From NCBI GenBank assembly GCA_947459535.1, contig CANHDY010000005.1, positions 1 through 36,822 of the forward strand: a DNA stretch of 36,822 nt. The letters are read 5' to 3'. The notes below the pieces were generated by a model, which worked only from the letters and a program-made list of their open reading frames with translations, was not told where the DNA came from and did not search any database. The stretch comes from Rickettsiales bacterium. Its GTDB lineage: Bacteria > Pseudomonadota > Alphaproteobacteria > Rickettsiales > SXRF01. Below are positions 8,619-16,536 of the stretch, piece after piece; within the stretch, counting starts at the first letter, position 1; every line of letters begins with the position of its first letter. A program made the position numbers and the translations under genes.

Positions 8619-9413
8619 ATGCGTCTGGTTGCCACCGCTCTTTTGATACAGTTACTACCCGCCATGGCAGCGGCAGGAGCATGGACTCAGCCAGCGGGTC
8701 GCAGCCAGCTGATTATCAGTGCAACCACCTACCACAGTGACAAGCGGCGTGAAGACTCAAGCATCACCACACGCCAGCCAACCTATCGCAAAACAGCCAT
8801 CAACCCTTATTATGAATATGGCCTGACCGACCATATCACGCTGGGAGCCAATTTATTCTTGATTCATGCCAGCCAGCAGGGAAGCAGTCAGACCGGCCTG
8901 GGCGACAGCGAGTTTTTTCTACGCCACCATCTACTGTCTTACAAGAGCTGGGTGTGGTCGATCGAGCCGATGATCAAGCTACCAAGCCCTCATTCGACCA
9001 GTGACACCCCGTCGCTTGGCGGCAATAGCGCGGATCTAGGCCTCACCACCAGAGCTGGCTATAGTTTTCGCGCTTTATCGCGCAGTCATTATCTGGATCT
9101 GGCCAGTGGCTACCACTACCGTTTCGGCAGCCCGCTCGACCAGATAAAGCTCTCCGCCGCACTGGGTATCGGTTTGTCCCCCAGCTGGTCTTTGTTATCG
9201 CAGCTTGATACTGTCTGGCGAGTATCCGAGCCACAGATAACCCGCTTTACCCAATCTCCGGCGGACGACTACAGCCTGATTAAAACCCAATTTTCAGCGC
9301 TATATCACCACAGCGAAAATACTCGTTGGCAAGTGGGATTATTCAGCCATCTGGACGGTCGTAACACCGGCCTTGGCACAGGTTTCATTGTATCCGCATG
9401 GAGGAATTTCTGA
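8619..9413 (+). CDS. Predicted outer-membrane beta-barrel protein
   Basis: Exported protein of 264 residues. A signal peptide (1-20, ending AAAG) is followed by alternating polar and hydrophobic strands with many aromatic residues. Examples are NPYYEYGLTDHITLGANLF, WSIEPMIKLPSP and YLDLASGYHYRFG. The chain ends AWRNF, and a terminal Phe is the usual signal for outer-membrane barrel assembly. The pattern resembles the Phenol_MetA_deg / small OMP barrel families, but I cannot assign a substrate. AAGGGAG lies 6 bases before ATG 8619. Its stop overlaps the start of the next gene, a membrane glycosyltransferase, as TGATG, so the two probably work together. One possibility is that it acts as an exit channel or anchor for the glycan. 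Confidence 0.65.
   Translation: MRLVATALLIQLLPAMAAAGAWTQPAGRSQLIISATTYHSDKRREDSSITTRQPTYRKTAINPYYEYGLTDHITLGANLFLIHASQQGSSQTGLGDSEFFLRHHLLSYKSWVWSIEPMIKLPSPHSTSDTPSLGGNSADLGLTTRAGYSFRALSRSHYLDLASGYHYRFGSPLDQIKLSAALGIGLSPSWSLLSQLDTVWRVSEPQITRFTQSPADDYSLIKTQFSALYHHSENTRWQVGLFSHLDGRNTGLGTGFIVSAWRNF
9400..9405 (+). promoter_or_regulatory. Ribosome binding site that fixes the glycosyltransferase start
   Basis: GGAGGA lies inside the end of the upstream barrel gene, 7 bases before ATG 9413. This favours 9413 over the in-frame ATG at 9398, which has no such sequence, and shows translational coupling through the TGATG overlap. Confidence 0.8.
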
Positions 9414-11281
9414 TGATCAAGCTGGGTGATATTCTGACCGGACGCGGCTGGATCAGCCAAGACATGCTGGCAAAAGCACTCCGTCTGCAGGAAAAGCAAT
9501 CAGGTAAATTGGGCGATACATTGGTGGCGCTGGGCGCTATAGGTCTTCGCCAGCTGCATCAGGCTTTGGCCGACCAACATGGGCTGCGCTACGTCAATCT
9601 GATGGATGAACCACCAGAATCGACGCTGCTGCACCAGATGCTCTCGCCCGAGCTGTGCCTATCGCGCAGATTGGTCCCATGGCGCCGCCATGAGGATGGC
9701 GGACTGATAATTGCCGTCACCGACCCGAGCGAAGAAACTAGAAAATGGTGCCGCAAACAATTTGGTAGCCTGACGCATCTGGTGATGACATCGCCGATGG
9801 ATATTCGCCTGATTCTCCAGCGCGAGTGTGGCCTGCAGCTTGAGCAGGCGAGCATTCTTTCGCTATGGCAGCGTCATCCTCTGCTTTCGTCTCGAAATGT
9901 CTGGTGGCCGGCGCAGCAGCGATGGTTTGCCGCGCTGGGGCTTATGATCGCACTGTGTTTACTGATAGCGCCATGGCAGACACTCGTAGCGCTGATGGTC
10001 ATTTTCAATCTTTTATTCTTTGCCACCTTGCTGTTTAAGAGCATTATTTTTCTTTCAGGACTGCGGTCGCAACCAACGCTTAACTGGCAGCAGATACTCG
10101 CGGATCTGGATGAGGCCAGCCTCCCCGTCTATACCATTCTTGTACCGATGTACCGCGAGAAAGAAAGCCTGCCGGGAATGTTGAAGTCGCTTGCCGCGCT
10201 TGATTATCCTGTCTCACGGCTGGATATCAAGCTGGTACTGGAGGCTGACGATGAAGAGACTTACCGCGCTGCCTGCGCTCTGAAACCGCCCTACCATATT
10301 GATATCATCCGCGTACCTGCCAGCCATCCGCGCACCAAGCCCAAAGCCTGCAATTATGCGCTTCGTTTTGCGCGCGGCGAATACATCACCATTTACGATG
10401 CAGATGATCGGCCAGAACCAACACAGCTGAAAAAGGCGGTGGCCATGTTTCGGCGCCTGCCGCCGGAAGTGGTCTGCCTGCAGGCCAGGCTGAACTACTA
10501 TAATGCTGGCGATAATCTGCTGACACGTTTCTTCTGCCTCGAATATGCGATGCTGTTTGGCACACTGATGCCCGGGCTTCAGCGCCTCGGCATTCCCATG
10601 CCGCTGGGTGGCACCAGTAATCATCTCGCGCTGGCGAAGCTGCGTGCGCTTGGTGAGTGGGATCCGTTTAATGTGACCGAAGATGCAGATCTTGGCACAC
10701 GCCTTTGCCTTGAAGGCGGCAAAACAGAAATGCTTGATTCCTTTACGCTTGAAGAAGCACCGATTCATGTCATGCCGTGGATACGTCAGCGTGGCCGTTG
10801 GATTAAAGGCTATATGCAGACCTGGCTGGTATATATGCGTGCCCCCATCATGCTTTATCAATCACTGGGGCTGGCTGGCTTTCTCGGTTTTCAGTTCTTC
10901 ATGGGGCTTTCCTGCCTGACATTTCTCGTGGCGCCGCTGGTCTGGCTGGTCAGCCTGCTATGGCTCACGGGATCGGTGCTGCATCACCTTCCTGAATGGC
11001 TGATAATGCTGGCGGTGGTCAATCTTGCATTTAATATCCTCAGCCACTGGATAATGGCCGCGGCCAGCCTGATACACCAGCATCACAGCAAATTTCGCCT
11101 GCTTTCAGGCGTGCTGTTTTTCCCGCTTTATCTGGCACTCCATTCCCTCGCCAGCTACCGCGCGCTATGGCAACTTTTTGTCGCGCCGCATCTATGGGAT
11201 AAAACTGAGCATGGCCTGAGCCAGCCATCCGCGCTAAATATCTCAGAAAATGAGGCGCTTAAAGTGAGAGTTGCGGCGTAA
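9413..11281 (+). CDS. Membrane glycosyltransferase (GT2) with N-terminal MshEN domain
   Basis: Predicted processive family-2 glycosyltransferase of 622 residues in the inner membrane. Residues 3-26 and 32-55 are two copies of the 24-residue MshEN pattern (R/K)LGxxLxxxGxxxxxxLxxxLxxQ, separated by the canonical 5-residue spacer. In MshE and NfrB this pattern binds cyclic di-GMP. Two helices follow (about 172-215). The GT2 domain (about 238-470) has [12 protein letters not shown] (329-332), TED (422-424, likely catalytic Asp) and QRGRW (459-463). Several C-terminal membrane helices follow. This is the plan of cellulose-synthase-like enzymes and of NfrB, although NfrB carries its MshEN domain at the other end. 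The partner barrel gene lies just upstream. The sugar donor and product are unknown. Confidence 0.9.
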   Translation: MIKLGDILTGRGWISQDMLAKALRLQEKQSGKLGDTLVALGAIGLRQLHQALADQHGLRYVNLMDEPPESTLLHQMLSPELCLSRRLVPWRRHEDGGLIIAVTDPSEETRKWCRKQFGSLTHLVMTSPMDIRLILQRECGLQLEQASILSLWQRHPLLSSRNVWWPAQQRWFAALGLMIALCLLIAPWQTLVALMVIFNLLFFATLLFKSIIFLSGLRSQPTLNWQQILADLDEASLPVYTILVPMYREKESLPGMLKSLAALDYPVSRLDIKLVLEADDEETYRAACALKPPYHIDIIRVPASHPRTKPKACNYALRFARGEYITIYDADDRPEPTQLKKAVAMFRRLPPEVVCLQARLNYYNAGDNLLTRFFCLEYAMLFGTLMPGLQRLGIPMPLGGTSNHLALAKLRALGEWDPFNVTEDADLGTRLCLEGGKTEMLDSFTLEEAPIHVMPWIRQRGRWIKGYMQTWLVYMRAPIMLYQSLGLAGFLGFQFFMGLSCLTFLVAPLVWLVSLLWLTGSVLHHLPEWLIMLAVVNLAFNILSHWIMAAASLIHQHHSKFRLLSGVLFFPLYLALHSLASYRALWQLFVAPHLWDKTEHGLSQPSALNISENEALKVRVAA

Positions 11282-11289
11282 TAAATCCG

Positions 11290-11319
11290 TTGACAAGCGC
11301 TGTAACACTACGCTAGACA
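11290..11319 (+). promoter_or_regulatory. Promoter of rpmJ
   Basis: TTGACA at 11290-11295 is followed after 18 bases by TAGACA at 11314-11319. It begins only 8 bases after the glycosyltransferase stop, and the expected start of transcription is about 20 bases before the rpmJ ATG. Confidence 0.6.
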
Positions 11320-11345
11320 TGCGGCCTGCAAATAAAGGAATGGTT

Positions 11346-11471
11346 ATGAAAGTTCTCAGCTCACTCAAATCTGCCAAAAAACGTGACAAAGACTGCCGCG
11401 TCGTTCGCCGCAAAGGCCGCGTTTATGTGATTAATAAGAAAAACCCACGCTTTAAAGCGCGTCAGGGCTAA
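11346..11471 (+). CDS. rpmJ: 50S ribosomal protein L36 (bL36), zinc-less form
   Basis: A 41-residue, very basic ribosomal protein. It begins [13 protein letters not shown] and ends NPRFKARQG, as in alphaproteobacterial bL36. Only one cysteine (Cys17) is present, so the CxxC...C...H zinc site of the C+ form is absent. This is the C- type usual in this class. AAAGGAA lies about 5 bases before ATG 11346. An upstream in-frame ATG at 11271 overlaps the preceding gene and would not give a normal N-terminus. It has its own promoter and a probable terminator just downstream. Confidence 0.95.
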   Translation: MKVLSSLKSAKKRDKDCRVVRRKGRVYVINKKNPRFKARQG

Positions 11472-11474
11472 TTC

Positions 11475-11870
11475 TTACTCCACAAATACCCTGATTTCAT
11501 GGCTAGAAACCGCCTTCGAGTTTTCGGAGGCGGTTTTAATGCGTTCTGCTGGCACACCAAGCTCCGCCATGGCGGCGGTAACTTCCTTCAATTGAGCAAT
11601 CGCTTTGCTGGCAGGAACCGGTGTCACACCGCGGCGGCTGACCGGCACCACCGATACCACACGATACACCACACCGGGGCGCAGATTCTCAGCATTGGCA
11701 ACAGCCTGCCGCAGCGGGCGGGCATAGTGCACATGCTCCTGATTAAAGCGAATAAGAAGCAGTGGACGCTGATCCGCTGATGCCGCTGCCGGTGCAGCAG
11801 AGGCAGTAACCGGTGCCAAAGCGAGTAAAAAAGATACAAGAACTGCAGAAATACGGGGCAGAGACGCCAT
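11475..11870 (-). CDS. Small exported protein of unknown function
   Basis: A 131-residue protein with a clear signal peptide (1-25, SFLLALAPVTASAAPA). The mature part has LLIRFNQEHVHYARPLRQAVANA, a PGVVYRVVSVVP segment, and a C-terminal stretch TAAMAELGVPAERIKTASENS...EIRVFVE. The last part resembles the GVxxxRI element of OmpA-like and SIMPL-type periplasmic domains, but the domain is too short for a firm assignment. GGGAG lies about 6 bases before the start. It is convergent with rpmJ (3 bases between stops), and its 3' coding region contains the rpmJ terminator-like hairpin. No function is proposed. Confidence 0.75.
   Translation of the reverse strand: MASLPRISAVLVSFLLALAPVTASAAPAAASADQRPLLLIRFNQEHVHYARPLRQAVANAENLRPGVVYRVVSVVPVSRRGVTPVPASKAIAQLKEVTAAMAELGVPAERIKTASENSKAVSSHEIRVFVE
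11507..11537 (+). terminator. Rho-independent terminator for rpmJ
   Basis: AAACCGCCT (11507-11515) pairs perfectly with AGGCGGTTT (11528-11536), giving a 9-bp stem with a 12-base loop, and the run TTTT ends at 11537. It is 35 bases past the rpmJ stop. It lies inside the coding sequence of the convergent small exported protein. On the minus strand the tail after the stem is TTTC, a poorer terminator. Confidence 0.65.
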
Positions 11871-12068
11871 AACAAACTCCCAAATGAATAAAACTGAAAT
11901 AAGCAGTAATGCAAGCGCGCGGGCGAGTCAATCCTGCGTCGCACAGGCTGCAAATAAAACCCTTGTATTTTGAGCAGCTATTGTTTAGTTTGCGCCTCCG
12001 CTGCACAAAAAAGCGCAGCAGATAAACATTCTAAAGCTCACCACCAGAGCCGTAGAATGGTGCCACGT
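11871..12068. other. Intergenic region between exported protein and tRNA-Arg
   Basis: This 198-base region should hold two divergent promoters, one for the minus-strand exported protein and one for the tRNA. A TAGAAT hexamer at about 12053-12058 could be the tRNA -10 element, but no good -35 partner stands out. A short inverted repeat (GCTGC...GCAGC) lies around 12000-12020. I see no open reading frame of note. Confidence 0.3.
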
Positions 12069-12145
12069 GGACCCGTAGCTCAGTTGGATAGAGCATTTGA
12101 CTACGAATCAAAAGGTCGGGCGTTCGAGTCGCTCCGGGTCCGCCA
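12069..12145 (+). tRNA. tRNA-Arg (anticodon ACG)
   Basis: A full 77-base cloverleaf can be folded by eye. The acceptor GGACCCG (12069-12075) pairs with CGGGTCC (12135-12141). The D arm is GCTC...GAGC. The anticodon stem TTTGA/TCAAA flanks the loop CTACGAA with anticodon ACG at 12103-12105. The T loop is TTCGAGT (12123-12129), and CCA is encoded at 12143-12145. The A34 would be edited to inosine to read CGU, CGC and CGA. The gene ends one base before the stop codon of the convergent rarA gene. Confidence 0.97.
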
Positions 12146-12146
12146 C

Positions 12147-13436
12147 CTACCCTTTCTTTTCCCTCAGTTTCTGCCAGTAATCGAGACGCTTGATAATCTC
12201 GCGCTCAAAACCGCGCTCATTGGGCTTATAAAATTGCTGGCGCGCCATGGTTTCTGGAAAATAATTCTGGCCGGAAAAGCCGTCTTCTTCATCGTGGTCA
12301 TAAGCATAATCCGCGCCGTAACCAAGCGCCTTCATCATCGTTGTCGGTGCGTTCAGAATATGTGCTGGCGGCATCAGCGAGCCGTGGCTTCGAGCGCTGC
12401 GTGCGGCAGCTTTTGCCGCAACATAAACCGCGTTGGATTTTGGGGCGGTTGCCAGATACACCACAGCCTGTGCGAGTGCCAGCTCTCCTTCCGGCGAGCC
12501 AAGAAACTCATACGCCTCTCTGGCGGCATTGGCCTGCATGAGCGCCTGCGGGTCGGCCATGCCAATATCCTCAGCCGCGAAACGCACCAATCTGCGTGCA
12601 ATATAAAGCGGGTTTTCGCCGCCTTCCAGCATCCGTGAAAACCAGTAAAGCGCCGCATCGACGTCGGATCCGCGCAGCGATTTGTGCAGCGCGCTGATGA
12701 GGTTGTAATGCCCATCCTGCTTTTTATCATAGACCGGTGCGCGCTTTTGCACATAAGCGGCCAGTTGCGCAGCATCCATCGCGTTGCCCTGATACGCCGC
12801 TACCAGCTCGCAAAAATTCAAAAGTGCGCGGCCATCGCCATCCGCCATCGCTATCAGCTGGAGCCGTGCTGGCTGCGTCAGCGGCAACGATTTGCCAAGC
12901 TTTGCTTCGGCGCGAAGCATCAATTGTTCGAGCGCTGGTTGCTCAAGGCGGCTCATCACCACCACCTGCATGCGTGAAAGCAGCGCGCTGTTGATTTCAA
13001 ACGAGGGGTTTTCGGTGGTGGCGCCAATGAGCACGATGGTGCCATCCTCAACCACTGGCAGAAATACATCCTGCTGGGCGCGGTTGAAACGATGAATTTC
13101 ATCCACAAACACCACCGTTTTTCTGCCATCCTGAGCACGCGTGCGAGCGCGCGCAAAAATCTCCTTCAGCTCTGCCGTGCCAGAGGCAACGGCCGATACC
13201 ACATCCATCTCATAGCCGCTCTGCTCTGCGATAATTCGGGCAAGCGTTGTTTTGCCGCAGCCGGGCGGCCCCCATAGCACCAGCGAGACAGGCCTGCGAC
13301 TTGCGAGCATCTGCCTGAGCATGTGCGATTGGCCAAGCAGCGCCTCCTGCCCTACCAGCTGGTCAAGCGAGGTTGGCCGCAGCTGCTCTGCCAGCGGCAT
13401 GTCGCTCGTCGTGTTTTGTTCAAAAAGTGTTTTCAT
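12147..13436 (-). CDS. rarA: Replication-associated recombination protein A (RarA/MgsA AAA ATPase)
   Basis: AAA+ ATPase of the clamp-loader group (429 residues) that acts at stalled replication forks. The start region contains [16 protein letters not shown]. Walker A is GPPGCGKT (56-63), Walker B is [11 protein letters not shown] (about 108-118), and sensor 1 is [13 protein letters not shown]. The C-terminal MgsA domain includes [21 protein letters not shown] and ends near NYFPE. Length and motifs are normal. It is convergent with the tRNA-Arg gene, with almost no space between, and divergent from the DUF6580 gene. Confidence 0.96.
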   Translation of the reverse strand: MKTLFEQNTTSDMPLAEQLRPTSLDQLVGQEALLGQSHMLRQMLASRRPVSLVLWGPPGCGKTTLARIIAEQSGYEMDVVSAVASGTAELKEIFARARTRAQDGRKTVVFVDEIHRFNRAQQDVFLPVVEDGTIVLIGATTENPSFEINSALLSRMQVVVMSRLEQPALEQLMLRAEAKLGKSLPLTQPARLQLIAMADGDGRALLNFCELVAAYQGNAMDAAQLAAYVQKRAPVYDKKQDGHYNLISALHKSLRGSDVDAALYWFSRMLEGGENPLYIARRLVRFAAEDIGMADPQALMQANAAREAYEFLGSPEGELALAQAVVYLATAPKSNAVYVAAKAAARSARSHGSLMPPAHILNAPTTMMKALGYGADYAYDHDEEDGFSGQNYFPETMARQQFYKPNERGFEREIIKRLDYWQKLREKKG

Positions 13437-13482
13437 CCGCCGAAAGATTAGCTAAAGCTAGCATAGTAAACCAGAGAAAATC

Positions 13483-14010
13483 ATGATCACACCTCGCCTC
13501 ATCACCTTGAGCCTTATTGTTCTTGCTGCAGCTTTCTCGAGATTGCTGCCGCATCCCGATAATGTCACACCAATCGCCGCGCTGGCATTGTTTGCCGGCG
13601 TGTATCTGGAAAAAAAATGGCTGGCATTTGCGCTGCCTCTTTCGGCCATGCTCCTCAGCGATGCCATTCTTGGTTTTCACAGCAGCATGTGGGGGGTGTA
13701 TCTTGGCTTTGCGCTGATCACCTGCCTGGGCTTCCTGCTGAAAGAAAAAGCACAGCTACTACCTGTTGCAGCAGCGGCGACTCTGGGCTCAGTCGTATTT
13801 TTTATCACCAGCAATCTTGCCGTCTGGCTGTCGGCCGGTCTTTATCCGCTGACCACACAGGGGCTGGCACAGTGCTTCGTAGCGGCTATTCCGTTTTATC
13901 AAAACACACTGCTGGGCGATCTCTTTTATACCGGCCTGCTCTTTGTTGGTTTTGCGCAAGCCGAGCAGCGCTTTGCATGGCTTCGCAGCTCGCCGCTTAA
14001 AACCGCCTGA
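13483..14010 (+). CDS. DUF6580-type integral membrane protein
   Basis: A 175-residue protein with about five hydrophobic helices. Family-like elements are the N-terminal SRLLPHPDNVTPIAALALFAG and the second-helix LPLSAMLLSDAILGFH. A further element is the late segment FYQNTLLGDLFYTGLLFVG. These match the DUF6580 family, which looks distantly like small substrate-binding (S) components of ECF transporters. That resemblance is my inference and no substrate is indicated. It is divergent from rarA (46 bases between starts) and convergent with the flagellin gene (3 bases between stops). Confidence 0.7.
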   Translation: MITPRLITLSLIVLAAAFSRLLPHPDNVTPIAALALFAGVYLEKKWLAFALPLSAMLLSDAILGFHSSMWGVYLGFALITCLGFLLKEKAQLLPVAAAATLGSVVFFITSNLAVWLSAGLYPLTTQGLAQCFVAAIPFYQNTLLGDLFYTGLLFVGFAQAEQRFAWLRSSPLKTA

Positions 14011-14013
14011 TGA

Positions 14014-16344
14014 TTATGCCCTGCTACTGCTGAACTGCAGCGCGCCAAGCAGCGACGACTGCAGGCTGCGCGCCTGAGCAATCACCGCAACCGCCGCATT
14101 CACCCGCACCGCAGACTGCGCATAGTTGATCGATTCCTCAGCAATATCAGTATCCACCAGCACGCTGCGCGCCTGGGTGAGACCCTCGATGGTGCTGCTT
14201 AAATTACTGCGTGCAAAATCAAGCCGCTGCTGCTGCGCCCCCAATGTGCTGATCGTGCCAAGCACCGCATTGCGCGCAATCGCAATCGCGCTTTGCGCCG
14301 CTGCAGCAGCGGACTGGCTGGCCACGCTTGGCAAAGTGCCGTTAAACAGTGCGCTGCTGCGCGCATCGTCAATCACCACATTCAATACATCATCACTGCT
14401 GGTACCAAGCTGAAAGCTTGCGCCATTATCGCTGGCGCCAAGCCGCAGTGCTGAGCGAAACGCCGATGCAAAGGCCGCCGCTGCTTCAGCATCCGAAAAA
14501 TTCTTCTCAACGGATCCATTTCTTAGAATCAGCTGTTTATTGCTATCCACGACACTACTGAACACCACCGTTTCATACGCGCCGATACGCCCGCCCAGCC
14601 CAGTTTCCGCGCTGAACTCTTCGCCATTAATCACCAGCTTGATACGCCCATCGGCGCTCGTGGGCGCGGTGACAGTGAGGCTATCAATACGCACATCGCT
14701 GAAATCTTTCAGCTGCAGCCGCGCTGAAGCGTCCAGAAAACTGCCCGACGCCACCACATTACTCACCGGACGGCTGTTGTAAAATGTCAGGGTAGAAAAT
14801 GCGGCATTCATGCGGCTTGCAAACGTATCCGCGCTGCTTTGATTAGTGACAGCCAGCCCGCCGGAAGCAAGCTGCACATCCAGATACCCGCCCTCATTCG
14901 AGCGCAGCCGCACGGTGGTATTGGTTGCTGGTGTGGTGTCGCTGATGGTGGCGCTGTACACACTGCTGCCCACTGTCAGATTGAGCGTGATATTATCGGC
15001 TGAGTTATAGGTCGCGGAAAAGCCCTGAATCGTGCCAATAAAATCGCCGTTATTGATCGCTGAAACATTCACGCCGGTTGTTGTGCCATTATTCAGCGTT
15101 GTTGTTGAGAGGGTGCCATTAGCAATTGTTTCAGCAATATCCAGTGCGGCGCCGCTGAGGTCGGTGGGGTTGCCCGGCGTTTGACTGCGAATCGTGAGCG
15201 TATTGCCGCTGATGGAAAACTCCAGCTGCCGCAGCCCATAATTATCGCTGCCCTGATACTGGCTGAGTTTGGCGACAATATTCTGGAGCGTCTCTTCCGT
15301 CGTTGCGCCAATTTGAATTTCCGTGGCAGTCGAGGCGCTATTGCTGAAGCTGAAATTAATCAGCCCGCCATTGCCATTGTCGATGCGCAGCTGCTCACCG
15401 GCAGTGACTGCACCATTCAGCGTTAGCGTTGCGCTGGCCGCGACCTGCGCCTGCGCGGTGACCAGCGAATCACCCACAATGCCCGCCGCGCGCGTGCTGG
15501 AAAACCCCAGCCCATTATCAGCGCCGCCGGAAAGCGTAAACACGTTGGTCACGCTGGTGGCACCGCCCGAGGTAGTGAATGTGGTGGTGGAGCCGGCTTG
15601 GTTAATCACAAACTGGTTGCCCAAGGTGCCGCCGGAACGTGCGGTGAGCGTCAGCACGTTGGTGCCGGTACGTTCAGCCCGAACGCCAGAAAGTGCGGTG
15701 TTTGTAGAATTATTGATGGCAAGCACCAGATTATCGAGCGTTGTTTGCGTGCTGCCGCCCACGGCAAAATCGGTATTCGCCGCCAGCGAAACACCATTCA
15801 GCACCACCGTCTGACCTGCGGTCGGGTTCGCACTGAAAGTGAGCGCAGCGCTTGCTTTGGTGGCTGGGGTTGATTGTGTCAGTGCTTTAGCTGCGCCGGA
15901 GAGTGCGCCGGAAAGCAGCCGAATCGCATTAAAGGAAGTGTTGCTCGCAATGCGATCAATCTCAGAAAGATACTGGCTGAATTGCTGCTGCAGAAATGCA
16001 CGGTCTGTGCTGGTGAGTGATGCGCTGTTGGCCTGCACAGCGGTGGCATTCATCTGGTCGAGTATCTCGCGAATCTGGCCAAGCCCGCTATCAGCGACCT
16101 GAAGCAGGCTGGTGCCCTGCGCGACATTGATGGAGGCTTGCTTCAGCCCGGAAATCTGCGACTGCATACGCGCCGCGATGGAAAACGACGCCACATCATC
16201 GCTGGCGCGCGCCAGACGATTACCGCTGGAAAGTCGCAGCGTCGAATCAGCCAGCTCGTCGCTGGCGCGGTTTAAGGAAAATAAAGCCGGAGTAAAAAAC
16301 GCTGAGGAACTCAGCGACGAAGAAATCGTCGTCATAGACATCAT
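14014..16344 (-). CDS. Large flagellin
   Basis: A 776-residue flagellin, much longer than the 270-500 residues usual in this class. The N-terminal D0/D1 helices (about 1-148) show RASDELADSTLRLSSGNRLARASDD and the SQYLSEIDRIASNTSFN signature. The C-terminal helices (about 690-776) show TISTLGAQQQRLDFARSNL and LVDTDIAEES. The central 540 residues are Thr/Ser/Gly/Asn-rich. They include modules at about 175-250 and 315-405 that look like flagellin-hook-IN units (an ING-like turn, 'ETLxNxVxxI', then an LTL/LTI strand). These regions form the filament surface. No other flagellar gene is in the window. The start is one of three nearby Met codons. A sigma-28-like promoter lies upstream. Confidence 0.92.
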   Translation of the reverse strand: MMSMTTISSSLSSSAFFTPALFSLNRASDELADSTLRLSSGNRLARASDDVASFSIAARMQSQISGLKQASINVAQGTSLLQVADSGLGQIREILDQMNATAVQANSASLTSTDRAFLQQQFSQYLSEIDRIASNTSFNAIRLLSGALSGAAKALTQSTPATKASAALTFSANPTAGQTVVLNGVSLAANTDFAVGGSTQTTLDNLVLAINNSTNTALSGVRAERTGTNVLTLTARSGGTLGNQFVINQAGSTTTFTTSGGATSVTNVFTLSGGADNGLGFSSTRAAGIVGDSLVTAQAQVAASATLTLNGAVTAGEQLRIDNGNGGLINFSFSNSASTATEIQIGATTEETLQNIVAKLSQYQGSDNYGLRQLEFSISGNTLTIRSQTPGNPTDLSGAALDIAETIANGTLSTTTLNNGTTTGVNVSAINNGDFIGTIQGFSATYNSADNITLNLTVGSSVYSATISDTTPATNTTVRLRSNEGGYLDVQLASGGLAVTNQSSADTFASRMNAAFSTLTFYNSRPVSNVVASGSFLDASARLQLKDFSDVRIDSLTVTAPTSADGRIKLVINGEEFSAETGLGGRIGAYETVVFSSVVDSNKQLILRNGSVEKNFSDAEAAAAFASAFRSALRLGASDNGASFQLGTSSDDVLNVVIDDARSSALFNGTLPSVASQSAAAAAQSAIAIARNAVLGTISTLGAQQQRLDFARSNLSSTIEGLTQARSVLVDTDIAEESINYAQSAVRVNAAVAVIAQARSLQSSLLGALQFSSSRA

Positions 16345-16536
16345 GCCCGTTTTCGCTATGGACGATCCCTACGTGGGCTGACCATACCTGATACACGCGG
16401 TTCATTTACATAATGAAACCGGACACGGAGCCTACGTTGCTCCTACTGGCATCATACCAGCACACCAATCTTCGCATAAAGATATTTATAATTGTTTAAT
16501 CGTTATCGGATATTATTTAAATATCATTAACTAGAA
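16345..16536. other. Shared divergent region between flagellin and prepilin-like genes
   Basis: A 192-base region, AT-rich toward the prepilin side. It holds the sigma-28-like element, and two small inverted repeats (GGAGC/GCTCC at 16427-16443 and CTGG/CCAG at 16446-16460) that would sit in the flagellin mRNA leader. No convincing ribosome binding site or promoter is seen for the plus-strand prepilin gene. Confidence 0.4.
16503..16530 (-). promoter_or_regulatory. Possible sigma-28-type promoter for the flagellin gene
   Basis: Read on the minus strand, TAAT (16529-16526) is followed after exactly 15 bases by TCCGATAA (16510-16503). The flagellar sigma-28 consensus is TAAA-N15-GCCGATAA, so 10 of 12 positions agree. 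Transcription would begin near 16495 and give a leader of about 150 bases before the flagellin start. The AT-rich setting raises the chance of a coincidental match to the -35 part. Confidence 0.5.

Noticed and set aside
10214-10861. Minus-strand open frame of 215 codons inside the glycosyltransferase
   Set aside because: It is antisense to the catalytic GT2 domain, whose motifs are intact. No independent evidence supports it.
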